Origin: CADEED01 sp041395625 | Lineage (GTDB): Bacteria; Pseudomonadota; Gammaproteobacteria; Steroidobacterales; Steroidobacteraceae | Assembly: GCA_041395625.1 (NCBI GenBank) | Contig: JAWLAE010000001.1 | Span: 1,116,001 to 1,180,000 of the forward strand | Reading direction: 5' to 3' | Length of the DNA stretch: 64,000 nt | Shown here: piece by piece, positions 52,059 to 60,570 of the stretch | Numbering within the stretch: the first letter of the stretch is position 1 | Layout of the letters: every line of letters starts with the position of its first letter | Notes under the pieces: generated by a model | The model's input: only the letters and a program-made list of their open reading frames with translations | What the model was told of the DNA's origin: nothing | Database searches by the model: none | Made by a program: the position numbers and the translations under genes

Positions 52059-53001
52059 GCGGCCTCCTCAGCACGCTCGGGGACGTACAACCAGTCGTTC
52101 AGTGGGTGGCGTGCCATCGCGGCGCGACGCGCCGGATCGGCGATATGGGTATAAATGACGGTGGTGGCGACGCTCGCGTGCCCCAGGATCTGCTGCACGT
52201 CGGCGATGCCCACCCCGGCCGCCAGCAGATCCGAGGCACGCTGTGCCGGAACTGATGCAGACTCGAATACGGGATCTGCGCGCGACAGGCGAGTCGCCGC
52301 ACGCCGTTGCTGATCGACTCACTACTCAAGCGCGTGCCGTGGCTGCTCACGAGCAGCGCGGTCTCGCTCAACCGCCCAGTCGCCTCCAGCCGGTTGTGCC
52401 GCGCGGGCCAATAGACCTCGAGACACCGGCGTACCATCTCCGGCAGCGGCACGCAGCGCTCACAACCGCTCTTGCGGCCATCGAGCCGGATCGTGCCGTC
52501 GGCCCGATCGATCTGATCGAGCGTGAGACGCGACAACTCGCCACGACGCAGCCCCGTGCCGTACAGCAGCGCCAACACCGTCACCCACAAGTGCCGCGAG
52601 TAGTCCCCCGGCGCACTCGCCGCCGCTCGCCAGAGAGCCTCCAGGTGCGCCCGATCGAGCCGTCGCTGCATCCGGTTGTAAGGGATGATCTTCGGGCCCT
52701 GCATCCAGCGCAGCGGGTTGCTCGCCCAGACCTCTTCCCTAACAAGGAAGTCGCCAAAACAACGCATCTTCGACAGCACGCCGTACACGGTCGACTTCGC
52801 CTTGAAGCTCGAGCGCGCGGCGAGATAATCGACATGCAGTTGCGGATCAAGCCGCTCCAGCACGACGCGCGGGCGACGCCGCTTCAGCCATGCGCCCCAA
52901 TCCTCGAGTTGCCAGCGAACATGCTGGTTGGTCGCCTCCGCACGACCGCGCGCGCGGTACTCTTCTATATATCGCTCTTGTAGCCGGTCCCATCTGTGCA
53001 T
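52055..53001 (-). pseudogene. Tyrosine recombinase, first gene of RIT element, frameshifted
   Basis: The frame from ATG 53001 (HRWDRLQERYIEEYRARG) runs through Arg in GTGLRRGELSRLTL and Lys/His-type residues to SLHQFRHS, then loses one base at about 52239/52240. In the corrected frame it continues CASDLLAAGVGIADVQQILG and HASVATTVIYTHIAD to a stop overlapping the second gene's start. Uncorrected, the frame continues out of phase to a stop at 52099 and lacks the true catalytic Tyr. A hairpin with 11-bp stem lies at 53020-53052 just upstream. Confidence 0.82.
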
Positions 53002-53019
53002 CGCTCGTCTCCCAACGAA

Positions 53020-53052
53020 AAAGGACGGGGGACTCACCTCACCCCGTCCTTT
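53020..53052. repeat. Hairpin in the leader of the RIT operon
   Basis: AAAGGACGGGG and CCCCGTCCTTT form a perfect 11-bp stem with an 11-base loop, 19 bases upstream of the first recombinase start. It could act as a terminator for the convergent direction, a translational control element or a recombinase-binding site. Confidence 0.6.
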
Positions 53053-53070
53053 ACGTTACAAAACGCAACA

Positions 53071-53090
53071 ATATGACTCCCGATATGACT
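53071..53090. repeat. ATATGACT direct repeats near RIT right end
   Basis: ATATGACT occurs at 53071-53078 and 53083-53090, a 12-base period. Possible recombinase-binding repeats of the RIT end; a matching inverted copy near the left end was not found. Confidence 0.4.
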
Positions 53091-53133
53091 GCTTCGGAAG
53101 CCACCCAGTGCCCGCTACTCGACTAAAGAGCAG

Positions 53134-53697
53134 TTATTTCTCGGCCAGATCCGCAGTAAACCCAATTCCCCGTCGCTTCGGTGTCGCCGGAATCATTAGC
53201 TGCCGGATCGCCGCGAGAATGGCGTCGATCGTCTCGTCGTTCTGATTCAGCCTCGTCTCGATCCTCGATTCGAGTTCGTCCAAGCGACTGGCCAGCTCTT
53301 TGTTGGAGCCCATCAACTCACGTAGCCGCACGAAGGCACGCACAACGTAGACGCCCATCTCCACGGCTAGCGGGCTGTTGACGACGTTCGCTGCCTGAAT
53401 AGCACCGTGCTCCGTGAAGACGTAAGGACGATACCGACGACCACCGCGTCCTGCCGCTGCACTTTTTGAGGTCGCAAATTGCGACCTCAAAGCTCTGGCC
53501 TCTTCGGACGTAAGCTGGAACATGAAGTCGTCCGGGAATCGCGTTGCATTTCGCCGCACCTGTTCGTTCAGGCGCTTGGTGGCGACGCCGTAAAGTGCTG
53601 CGAGATCAGTATCGAGGATTACGCGGGCATCACGCACAGCAAGAATTGCACGTAATGAGGCAACTCGCTGATCCAAACAGAAAGAAAGCCTCGCCAC
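53134..53697 (-). CDS. ORF6N-domain protein
   Basis: A 187-residue protein with the ORF6N pattern: RVILDTDLAALYGVATKRLNE, then RRNATRFPDDFMFQLTSEEA and YRPYVFTEHGAIQAANVVNS, with the C-terminus a coiled coil (SNKELASRLDELESRIETRL). ORF6N domains occur in phage and mobile-element proteins and bind DNA. It begins with GTG two bases after the GFA gene's stop, with no ribosome site, so the start is uncertain. Probably part of the accessory block. Confidence 0.82.
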   Translation of the reverse strand: MARLSFCLDQRVASLRAILAVRDARVILDTDLAALYGVATKRLNEQVRRNATRFPDDFMFQLTSEEARALRSQFATSKSAAAGRGGRRYRPYVFTEHGAIQAANVVNSPLAVEMGVYVVRAFVRLRELMGSNKELASRLDELESRIETRLNQNDETIDAILAAIRQLMIPATPKRRGIGFTADLAEK

Positions 53698-53699
53698 TG

Positions 53700-54101
53700 C
53701 TACTGCGGCGGAAAACGCTCGAACATGGGTAGTTCGTGCGCACTCGCCATCCAGCCGATACGTTCAGCGATTTGAACGTGCAGGCGCGCGGGCACCAGGT
53801 TGGGGTCATCGTAGGTGCTGCTCTGGATATCGATGATTTTCGGCCGCCAGTGCTGATTCGTGTAGAACAGCCCTGTGCCGCAATCGGGGCAAAAATGTCG
53901 TCGTCCATGTTCGGAGGAGCGATAGATCCTCGGCGTGCCCTTGGTGACCTTTACCTGGTCCTCTTTGTAAATGATCCACGCGACCATCGGCGCGCCGGCA
54001 TGGCGGCGGCAATCCGTGCAGTGGCATATGGCGTGGGTAATCGCTTCGCCGCTCACCTGATAGCGGACCGCGCCACAATGACAACCGCCAGAAATCTCCA
54101 T
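53700..54101 (-). CDS. GFA (glutathione-dependent formaldehyde-activating)-family protein
   Basis: A 133-residue zinc protein of the GFA family: GGCHCGAVRYQVSG (residues 5-18), then AICHCTDCRRHAGAP (~30-44) and HFCPDCGTGLFYT (~80). All Cys of the two zinc sites are in place. The ATG at 54101 has GGGGTG upstream. The family name derives from a formaldehyde-binding enzyme, but most members have no known substrate, so the name should be taken as fold only. Confidence 0.9.
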   Translation of the reverse strand: MEISGGCHCGAVRYQVSGEAITHAICHCTDCRRHAGAPMVAWIIYKEDQVKVTKGTPRIYRSSEHGRRHFCPDCGTGLFYTNQHWRPKIIDIQSSTYDDPNLVPARLHVQIAERIGWMASAHELPMFERFPPQ

Positions 54102-54215
54102 GGTGCACCCCGAGTCTGTGCTACCGGACACCGCCCGTCAGCATAGCCGGCATTCGGCACGCTGAAAACATTGAGCGGTGCGCTCGTTTGAGAGGGAGTT
54201 CCCATCCTCCGCAAT

Positions 54216-54244
54216 TTGACGTTTAACGTTATGCGTTATATCCT
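54216..54244 (+). promoter_or_regulatory. Promoter of HigBA operon with internal operator repeats
   Basis: TTGACG at 54216-54221 and TATCCT at 54239-54244 have a 17-base spacer. The spacer contains the palindrome TAACGTTA at 54224-54231 and overlapping CGTTA repeats, which fits HigA autorepression. The start point should fall close to 54250-54251, the first base of the toxin's GTG, implying a leaderless mRNA. Confidence 0.5.
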
Positions 54245-54250
54245 TTGCAG

Positions 54251-54529
54251 GTGATAAAGGGTTTCCGATGCGCAGATACCCAGGCGTTGTTCGAGACCGG
54301 CAAGAGCAAGCGCTTTGCCAATGTCGCGAAGGTGGCAACGCGCAAACTAGCTCAACTGGACGCTGCTAACACATTGGAGTTCCTGCGTTCACCGCCCGGC
54401 AACCGACTCGAGGCTCTGTCGGGGGATCGAAAGGGGCAATTCAGTATCCGAGTCAATGATCAATTCCGTATTTGTTTTCGCTGGAGTAGCGAAGGACCCA
54501 CTGACATTGAGATTGTGGACTACCACTGA
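54251..54529 (+). CDS. higB: HigB-family (RelE-like) toxin
   Basis: A 92-residue protein: IKGFRCADTQALFETGKSKR (start of HigB), KVATRKLAQLDAANTLEFL, and GQFSIRVNDQFRICFRW (catalytic region of the RelE fold), ending DIEIVDYH. It is expected to cleave mRNA at the ribosome. It starts with GTG, and the antitoxin follows 13 bases later, the typical higBA order with the toxin first. Confidence 0.92.
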   Translation: MIKGFRCADTQALFETGKSKRFANVAKVATRKLAQLDAANTLEFLRSPPGNRLEALSGDRKGQFSIRVNDQFRICFRWSSEGPTDIEIVDYH

Positions 54530-54542
54530 AGGTTGTTGAGAT

Positions 54543-54854
54543 ATGTTCAAGAATGGTATGCGCCCTGTTCACCCTGGCGAAGTCCTCCGGGAGGATTTTC
54601 TGATACCGCTTGGGATGAGCGTCAATGCTTTGGCCAAGGCATTGCATGTTCCGACGCCTCGTATCAACGACGTTGTGCGTGAGCGGCGCGGCGTAAGCGC
54701 AGATACGGCCATGCGTCTGGCGCGCTACTTTGGCGGGGATGCGCGATCGTGGCTGAATCTGCAGACGGCCTACGATTTGCGCATCGCCGAAATTGGCAAC
54801 GCAAGGCGCATCGCGCGGGAGATTTCTCCGGCCGCGGCGGCGGACAAATCCTGA
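54543..54854 (+). CDS. higA: HigA-family antitoxin (XRE HTH)
   Basis: A 103-residue protein: MRPVHPGEVLREDFLIPLGM at the N-terminus, the HigA signature, and the HTH SVNALAKALHVPTPRINDVV (residues 26-45), then GVSADTAMRLARYFGGDARS. It neutralises HigB and represses the promoter at 54216-54244. Confidence 0.93.
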   Translation: MFKNGMRPVHPGEVLREDFLIPLGMSVNALAKALHVPTPRINDVVRERRGVSADTAMRLARYFGGDARSWLNLQTAYDLRIAEIGNARRIAREISPAAAADKS

Positions 54855-55139
54855 GTCGCTGTTGTCGCATGCAGTCAGCCGGTTCCAGCGGAAACCGAAA
54901 CCAACCGAATGCGCGCGTGTCTGGCTCAGCGGCCGGGTCAAGCTGCCGATACGAGCACAATGTGCAGCTCAAATCCCCGCGCCGCCAATGATGATCTCTT
55001 GGGCATGACTAGAATTTTTTCCCGAGTCCAAGCGCGCGGCAGAATCAATGCCGGGGCGGTGGCCGCTGAAGGATGCCAGAGCCCGGCGGCAATTCATTCC
55101 AGCATCGAATGCTGTTCAAGCCGAGGGTAATCCTAGTTG

Positions 55140-55700
55140 TTAGCCCCGCACGCATCGGTAGTGCATAGCGACTACGCCGTTGCGCAGCGGCGTCGACGAG
55201 ACCAGCTCGAGCCGTCGCGTGCTGGGTAGCCCGGTCTGGTAAAGAGTCGGGCCGTGACCAGCGATCCGCGGATGGACGAGGAACTTGTAATCGTCGATCA
55301 GATTCAGCCGGTCCAGCTCGGTCGCGAGCTTGCCGCTGCCGAGGAGCACGCCGGCAGGGGTCGCATCCTTGAGTTGCTGCACGCTCGTGCGCAAGTCGGC
55401 GGCGATGTGGTGGCTGTTGGTCCACGGAAAGTCCGTTCGCGTCGACGACACGACGTACTTCGGCTTGGCTTCCAGCTTGACCGCCCACTCGCGCAGCGCC
55501 GGCCGCGCCGCCTCGTCGCCGCGAGCGACCGCCGGCCAGTAGCACTCCATCATCTCGTAGGTGACGCGGCCCCACAGCATCGCGCCGCACTCGTCCATGA
55601 GGCGGGTGAAGAACGCGTGTGTCTCGTCGTCAACGATTCCTTCCTGGTGGTCGACGCAGCCATCCAGGGTGACGTTAAGACCGAAGGTGAGCAGTCCCAT
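55140..55700 (-). CDS. Dihydrofolate reductase-family (RibD C-terminal-like) protein
   Basis: A 186-residue protein: GLLTFGLNVTLDGCVDHQEG at the start, AMLWGRVTYEMMECYWPAV, KPKYVVSSTRTDFPW, and PAGVLLGSGKLATELDRLNL. This matches the dihydrofolate reductase-like superfamily that includes RibD C-terminal domains. It would bind NADPH and reduce a small molecule; folate itself is not implied. It is separated by six bases from the cupin gene upstream and is likely cotranscribed. Confidence 0.88.
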   Translation of the reverse strand: MGLLTFGLNVTLDGCVDHQEGIVDDETHAFFTRLMDECGAMLWGRVTYEMMECYWPAVARGDEAARPALREWAVKLEAKPKYVVSSTRTDFPWTNSHHIAADLRTSVQQLKDATPAGVLLGSGKLATELDRLNLIDDYKFLVHPRIAGHGPTLYQTGLPSTRRLELVSSTPLRNGVVAMHYRCVRG

Positions 55701-55706
55701 ACGATT

Positions 55707-56126
55707 TCACTCCGATACCAACGCTTTGGGCCGCGCGAGCACATCAGGACCGAGCGAATTCAGCGGACGGAAGTCTCCCCGAGGACCGGGCGTAATGTGC
55801 AGAAGCTGGGACGGCTGCAGCATCTTGATCTGATGCCATTCGCCACGCCTTACGATGCACGCATCACCCGGCCCCAGATCGATGGCGGCCCCGGGGTCGG
55901 ATTCTCCGATCACCCGCAGCCTGCCGGAGATGACATACAGGATTTCATCGCCGTCCGGGTGCAGCTCGCCATTGTGCGGAGATTCTCCTGCCACTGAGAC
56001 AAATCCAACGGTCATGCCGTCGATGCGCTCTGGCGGACCGTGCTTGTGAGGACGCAAACAGACGGACAAGTCTCGATTGATGTCGAACACGAACCGCCGG
56101 ACGTCCACGGGGACGATCTGAGTCAT
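55707..56126 (-). CDS. Cupin-domain protein
   Basis: A 139-residue cupin: GELHPDGDEILYVISGRLRV (His and Glu metal ligands, ~65-85), and a second motif near GDACIVRRGEWHQIKML with His. The ATG at 56126 has AGGAG upstream; the longer frame is not supported. Probable function: small-molecule binding or isomerase; ligand unknown. Confidence 0.85.
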   Translation of the reverse strand: MTQIVPVDVRRFVFDINRDLSVCLRPHKHGPPERIDGMTVGFVSVAGESPHNGELHPDGDEILYVISGRLRVIGESDPGAAIDLGPGDACIVRRGEWHQIKMLQPSQLLHITPGPRGDFRPLNSLGPDVLARPKALVSE

Positions 56127-56429
56127 ACTCACTACTCCTGTACATCTCGGGCAACAAATCAGGCAGTACTGGCACCTGACCACAATACAATAGCCGGTTG
56201 CCAGAGGTGCCGCACCGACCATGCGTGCGCGCGGCGTGCCCATCGGCAAGCACGACTACGTGGGCCGGCTTCATACTCGGACTGCGCAAACCGGAACGCT
56301 ACAGCGCAGATGTCTGGCGTGTGACCGTGACAGTTCCGCGGAACGCCCGACACCGGTTCAAGCAGCACTGCAGAGGCGCGCCACATCTAGTGCTAGTATT
56401 TCGGACTAAGAGCTATGGGAGGGCTTGGC

Positions 56430-57143
56430 GTGATCAGAACTATATCGTCCGATATTCCCTATCGCGTTTTAGTCACCTTCTGCGCGGTTCTGCTAACTAC
56501 TCTGACTGGTTGTGATCGAAGCGCAGCGGAATGGGAGTCTGCGAAGGCGGCTCGATCTGCCGACGCCATCAATGAATTCATCGAGAAGCATCCAAGTGGC
56601 CAGCAGGCCGGCGAAGCGCGCGCGCTGCTCAGCTCGGTGCAGCAAGAGGAATCCCAGTGGCTGGAGGCTTCGAAAGACGGGACGCTACAAGCGTTACACA
56701 ACTATGCCACCACGTTTCCGGACAGTCGTTTTCGAAAGAGTGCAGAGCAGGCGCGCGACCAAGCACTTGAAGCCTTCAAGCCGGACAACGTGATGATCAT
56801 CATCAAGGCGGGAGACGGATCCGATACTTTGCTGGGTGTCTGGCACGGCCAGGTGGAGTTCGCCATGTCCGGCGACTTCATGCTCAACTTCGTGCCGCCC
56901 GATCCCACAAAGCAGAACCTCGCTGTCGCCGTACTCGACGGCACTGGCCTCATCCCGCAACTCAAGCCCGCCCATGCGTACATCTGGCTCGGCGGCATCA
57001 ATTTTATCGAGTGGCGCGAGTTTCCAACGACTTACACACAGCCGATGATCGCTGCACAGTTCGGAATGCCCGAGGGCGGCTCGCGCATTGTCGTGGTGCC
57101 GGACGAGTGGCTGCAGGCGAATGCGGGCAAAGCGAGTCCGTGA
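56430..57143 (+). CDS. Lipoprotein, hypothetical
   Basis: A 237-residue lipoprotein with lipobox TLTGC (signal VLVTFCAVLLTTLTGCDRS, Cys about residue 28). An N-terminal helical region of TPR-like character follows (ADAINEFIEKHPSGQQAGEA; LQALHNYATTFPDSRFRKSA), then a beta-rich domain (GQVEFAMSGDFMLNFVPPDP). The GTG at 56430 has GGGAGGG upstream and is preferred to the ATG five codons earlier, which would use the ribosome site as coding sequence. Function unknown. Confidence 0.75.
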   Translation: MIRTISSDIPYRVLVTFCAVLLTTLTGCDRSAAEWESAKAARSADAINEFIEKHPSGQQAGEARALLSSVQQEESQWLEASKDGTLQALHNYATTFPDSRFRKSAEQARDQALEAFKPDNVMIIIKAGDGSDTLLGVWHGQVEFAMSGDFMLNFVPPDPTKQNLAVAVLDGTGLIPQLKPAHAYIWLGGINFIEWREFPTTYTQPMIAAQFGMPEGGSRIVVVPDEWLQANAGKASP

Positions 57144-57436
57144 CGGTGCGAGTGATCGTGGGTATGTGCGCGAGCATCTACTAAGCACAAAACTGAGTGA
57201 TGGGTCGGAGCTGAGAATCCGCCGCCTTCGCCACAATCGCCGCCGCGATTGGCCAGTGCTTGCAGAACTACTGCAATTTGGCGCGTAATATGCCGAAATA
57301 CTGGCGTCTCGGTGCCAACGAGGTACGCGCCGCCCCAGACGGGTTCGGGTAGTTGCATGCTGAGATCGAACGTTAAGACCGGCCCGACGTTGAAGCCGAG
57401 CACGCTGGCGCGCGCGCAACCTACAGTCCGTAGCCG

Positions 57437-58261
57437 ATGAAGCTGAGTGTTATCGTTAGTACCTACAACCAACCGGACTGGCTGGAGTTGTGTCTGTGGG
57501 GGCTGGCCGCTCAGTCGGAGCGGGACTTCGAAGTGTTGATCGCGGACGACGGCTCCGACGAAGCGACGGCGCTGCGCATCGAGCGGACGCGCGCGGCAAC
57601 GGGCTTGCAGATCCGCCACGTCTGGCACGCAGATGACGGCTTTCGCAAGTGCGCCATTCTGAACAAGGCCGTATCGGCCAGCGGGGGTGACTACTTGGTT
57701 TTCACCGACGGCGACTGCTTGTTGCGTAAGGATTTTGTCGCTACGCACCTGCGCTTCCGCCAGACGGGCTACTTCCTGTCGGGCGGCTACTGCAAGCTGC
57801 CGATGCAAACCAGCAAGCGGGTCACTGCCGACGTCGTCACCGGCCAGCAGGTATTCGATGTTGGCTGGCTGCGCGCGAACGGGCTGACGTCGCGTCGCGG
57901 CATGGCCAAGCTGCGATCCGGCCCGCGTATCGGCGCATGGCTGGACGCGATCACGCCTACCCAGGCAACCTGGAACGGTCACAACGCATCCGGTTGGAAA
58001 ACCGACATTGTTGGCGCCAACGGTTTCGACGAGCGCATGGCGTACGGCGGCGAGGATCGCGAGCTGGGCGAGCGAATGCGGAACGCCGGCATCCGGGCAC
58101 GTCAAATCCGGCATCGCGCGATCGTCGTACATCTGGACCACGCGCGCGGCTACGTGAGCGAAGCGGCGATTGCCCGCAACCGACAGATACGCGCCGAAAC
58201 CGCGGCGCAAAAAAGAACCTGGACGCCGTTTGGACTGATCCGCGCAGCAGATCCTCGCTGA
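57437..58261 (+). CDS. Family 2 glycosyltransferase with GT7-like C-terminal domain
   Basis: A 274-residue protein. The nucleotide-sugar binding region is VIVSTYNQPDWLELCLWG and FEVLIADDGSDEA, the DXD-like motif is FTDGDCLL (~92), and NGFDERMAYGGEDRELGERM near residue 205 is the acceptor region of the GT7_C type. It would add a sugar to a surface glycan or lipid. The ATG lies with the usual N-terminal strand directly after it. No glycan cluster surrounds it. Confidence 0.92.
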   Translation: MKLSVIVSTYNQPDWLELCLWGLAAQSERDFEVLIADDGSDEATALRIERTRAATGLQIRHVWHADDGFRKCAILNKAVSASGGDYLVFTDGDCLLRKDFVATHLRFRQTGYFLSGGYCKLPMQTSKRVTADVVTGQQVFDVGWLRANGLTSRRGMAKLRSGPRIGAWLDAITPTQATWNGHNASGWKTDIVGANGFDERMAYGGEDRELGERMRNAGIRARQIRHRAIVVHLDHARGYVSEAAIARNRQIRAETAAQKRTWTPFGLIRAADPR

Positions 58262-58428
58262 CCGGGGAAGCTATACCTGAGCGTCGTATATCGGCGATCC
58301 AGAGCCACGCCGGCGCGATGCCTTACTGAAGTCGTAATATCACTACAAGCCGCAGATCAGTTAGGCTGCGCAGCGATCGGGCGTGAGCGACAGTGACGCG
58401 TTCGGTGCGGAGGTGTGGCATGGGCTGA

Positions 58429-58755
58429 CTACTGATGCGCAGTAAGCAATGCCGACACCGCGCTGGTCCCCGTGTTGCTGACCGTCACGACGCCGGTCGC
58501 ATTCTTCTCAGGTCGCCAACGGCAGAGCAGATAGCCATGCGGCTGTGCATCCAGGCAGATCTGCTCCGCAGTCGTCGCGTCTACGATGGCAAGACTCACC
58601 GCATTGCCCGCGTTCCTTTCGACATATACGAAAAGCGGACGGCATGGCGCTGCCAAATGCTGAACAAGAAAGCGACCCCACGTCGCAGTGACGAACCCAA
58701 GTACTCTTGAGCTCGCTCGTTTGCACTTCGCACGACGGCACCAGGCCGGACTCAA
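58429..58755 (-). CDS. Short hypothetical or remnant gene
   Basis: A frame of about 108 residues. The C-terminal two thirds (LFVYVERNAGNAVSLAIVDA, TAEQICLDAQPHGYLLCRW, TGVVTVSNTGTSAVSALLTA) look coding and beta-rich, whereas the first 35 residues do not. There is no ribosome site, so the true start is not known. It may be the 3' part of a truncated gene. Confidence 0.35.
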   Translation of the reverse strand: MSPAWCRRAKCKRASSRVLGFVTATWGRFLVQHLAAPCRPLFVYVERNAGNAVSLAIVDATTAEQICLDAQPHGYLLCRWRPEKNATGVVTVSNTGTSAVSALLTAHQ

Positions 58756-58791
58756 GCATGCTGGCTTGGATTCTTCACGTCTCGAAGAGCT

Positions 58792-60570
58792 CTAGGGATC
58801 CGGCGTCTTTGATGGACTCTGAGACATCGCACTGGCAGCGAAGTCGCGCAGTGACTGTGGAAAGTCTGGGGCGAAGGCGGCGCTGTCGCTCAAATCAGCC
58901 GCGCAGAGGCTCGACGCCCGCAGCCCGATATGTTGAGCGTTCTCGAGCCGACGTATCTGCAGACGGCCGCCGCTCGATGCTGCGGTCTTTTGCAGTCGCT
59001 TGATAATGAGTTCGGTAGGCGTCGAGTCGTCGAACTCGCTGAAGACGAATAGGCCACGGCCCGTGTAGCGGCGCCAAACAGGCAGCGGATCGAAGTCCGT
59101 CTCAAGTGTCGTAAACCAGTTGCCCTCGTCGAAGTTGATCTGCTGGGAATTCGGAAACAGCCAGTCCGCAAGGTCCGGACGCGCGCTGGCGCGTTGCGTG
59201 AGGGCATCGAGTTGCGTAGCGTTGCCGCGGGTACGCACGTACTCGAGGAACAATCGTTGCTGTGCCAGCGCCAGTTCAATGTCCGCTGCCCCAATGCCTG
59301 CGCATTGCATTCGCACGCGGGTGTTGTAGAGGTTCTGTTCGGCAACGCTGAGGGCGGCACCGGCCGCGCCTAGTAGGTAGACGTGCGCGGGGCGTGCGCC
59401 GCGCTCGATGGCTCGCGCAATCACCCACCCGGCCTGGCTGGATCCCGCGAGCCCCACGCGCGCCGCATCAGTCTCGGGCTGCGATCGCAGATAAGCCAAC
59501 GCAGCGGTAGCATCCTCGGCCAACAGAGAAAAGCTGGCGATGCGCCAATCACCGCTCGATAGCCCGGCGCCGCGCTTGTCGTAAGTCAATACGACGTGTC
59601 CGGCAGCGGCGAGATCGTCGGCCATGACAGCCATGATCGAGGCGTAGCCGTTGCGGTCTTGCTCGCCGGATCCGTGGATCAGTACGGTAGCGACTCCTCC
59701 AGCACGCGCTGCTGGGCGATAGAGATCCCCGGCCAGTACCACCCCGCCGGACCCCTGGAAGCTGACGGGGATTCGCGTATAGGAATCCAGTCGGACGGCG
59801 CGCTGCGATTCGCCATCGACCTCGATCCGCACCGCATTCGCGAAGGTCGCGTCATCCTCGGCTATCTCGAACCGAAAAGTCGCAGAGACGGTGTCCGACA
59901 GCACCTGGTCCCCAGCCGTCCAGACGCCGCCGGCAACGCGCGTCAAACCACGCCATTGTTGCGTGCAGTTGTTGCGCGCGAACAGTCGCACGAACGACTG
60001 CGTCACGATAAGCGTACAGCCGTTATCTAGTTGGTAGCGACCGGTAAGCCGGCCGTAGAAGCTGCTATCAAGCCGCTCACTCGTCGCTGCCAGCAAGACA
60101 GGTCCGTGCGCTCGCTCAAAGTCCGAGCGCGTTGCGGACGTACTGATGTCCGACTGAAAACGACCAGCACCACTGGCTGACAAGTCTCTTGTGACGTTGA
60201 AGCGGCCGAAACTGGCTTGTGACTTGCCGACTCTGAGGCGGTACACGCCCGACTCGACGACGCTCTCGTTACTAACTTGGCGCGATTGGATACGAAAGTT
60301 GAGGTCGAGCGGCAGGTTTGCATCGATCTGCGAGAAAAAGGCCGCAAACGAACGGCGGATTTCATCGCCACCGCGGTGTACGTCGGCGGGCTCGCCATAG
60401 CGGTAGATGAGCAGCGCATCGGGCGTATAGGCCGCAGCAGCAAGCGCACTGTCACGCGCCGCATAGGCTGCGCGCAGCTGGGCATAGGGATCGATCGGGT
60501 TGACCAAGGGTTCGGCAGCCCTGACCGTGTAGACGGTCAAGATGGCTAGCAGCGCGACTTGAAGCTTCAT
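58792..60570 (-). CDS. SnoaL-like domain fused to alpha/beta hydrolase, secreted
   Basis: A 592-residue exported protein (signal LQVALLAILTVYTVRAA). Residues ~30-130 look like an NTF2/SnoaL-type domain (DPYAQLRAAYAARDSALAAA), and residues ~250-592 are an alpha/beta hydrolase. TVLIHGSGEQDRNGYASI is the oxyanion strand, RVGLAGSSQAGWVIARAIER the nucleophile elbow (Ser) and ENAQHIGLRA the catalytic His. Such hydrolases are annotated as dienelactone hydrolase- or peptidase S9-like. The fusion is uncommon; substrate unknown. The start at 60570 is set by the signal peptide. It is divergent from PadR. Confidence 0.85.
   Translation of the reverse strand: MKLQVALLAILTVYTVRAAEPLVNPIDPYAQLRAAYAARDSALAAAAYTPDALLIYRYGEPADVHRGGDEIRRSFAAFFSQIDANLPLDLNFRIQSRQVSNESVVESGVYRLRVGKSQASFGRFNVTRDLSASGAGRFQSDISTSATRSDFERAHGPVLLAATSERLDSSFYGRLTGRYQLDNGCTLIVTQSFVRLFARNNCTQQWRGLTRVAGGVWTAGDQVLSDTVSATFRFEIAEDDATFANAVRIEVDGESQRAVRLDSYTRIPVSFQGSGGVVLAGDLYRPAARAGGVATVLIHGSGEQDRNGYASIMAVMADDLAAAGHVVLTYDKRGAGLSSGDWRIASFSLLAEDATAALAYLRSQPETDAARVGLAGSSQAGWVIARAIERGARPAHVYLLGAAGAALSVAEQNLYNTRVRMQCAGIGAADIELALAQQRLFLEYVRTRGNATQLDALTQRASARPDLADWLFPNSQQINFDEGNWFTTLETDFDPLPVWRRYTGRGLFVFSEFDDSTPTELIIKRLQKTAASSGGRLQIRRLENAQHIGLRASSLCAADLSDSAAFAPDFPQSLRDFAASAMSQSPSKTPDP

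Larger units (their letters stand above)
50055..53090. mobile_element. RIT element (recombinase in trio), ends approximate
   Basis: Three adjacent, overlapping tyrosine recombinase genes on the minus strand (52055-53001, 51021-52058, 50114-51088) in the order and sizes typical of recombinase-in-trio elements. The boundaries given are guesses: a hairpin at 50055-50085 at the left and a pair of ATATGACT direct repeats at 53071-53090 at the right. I could not find a matching pair of inverted ends. The first gene has a frameshift, so the copy may be inactive. It abuts the truncated RHS gene. Confidence 0.75.

Noticed and set aside
57032..58210. A 392-codon open frame opposite the glycosyltransferase
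   Set aside because: Mostly a shadow of the glycosyltransferase gene; only its end (57180-57440) looks possibly coding and is listed separately as a weak finding.
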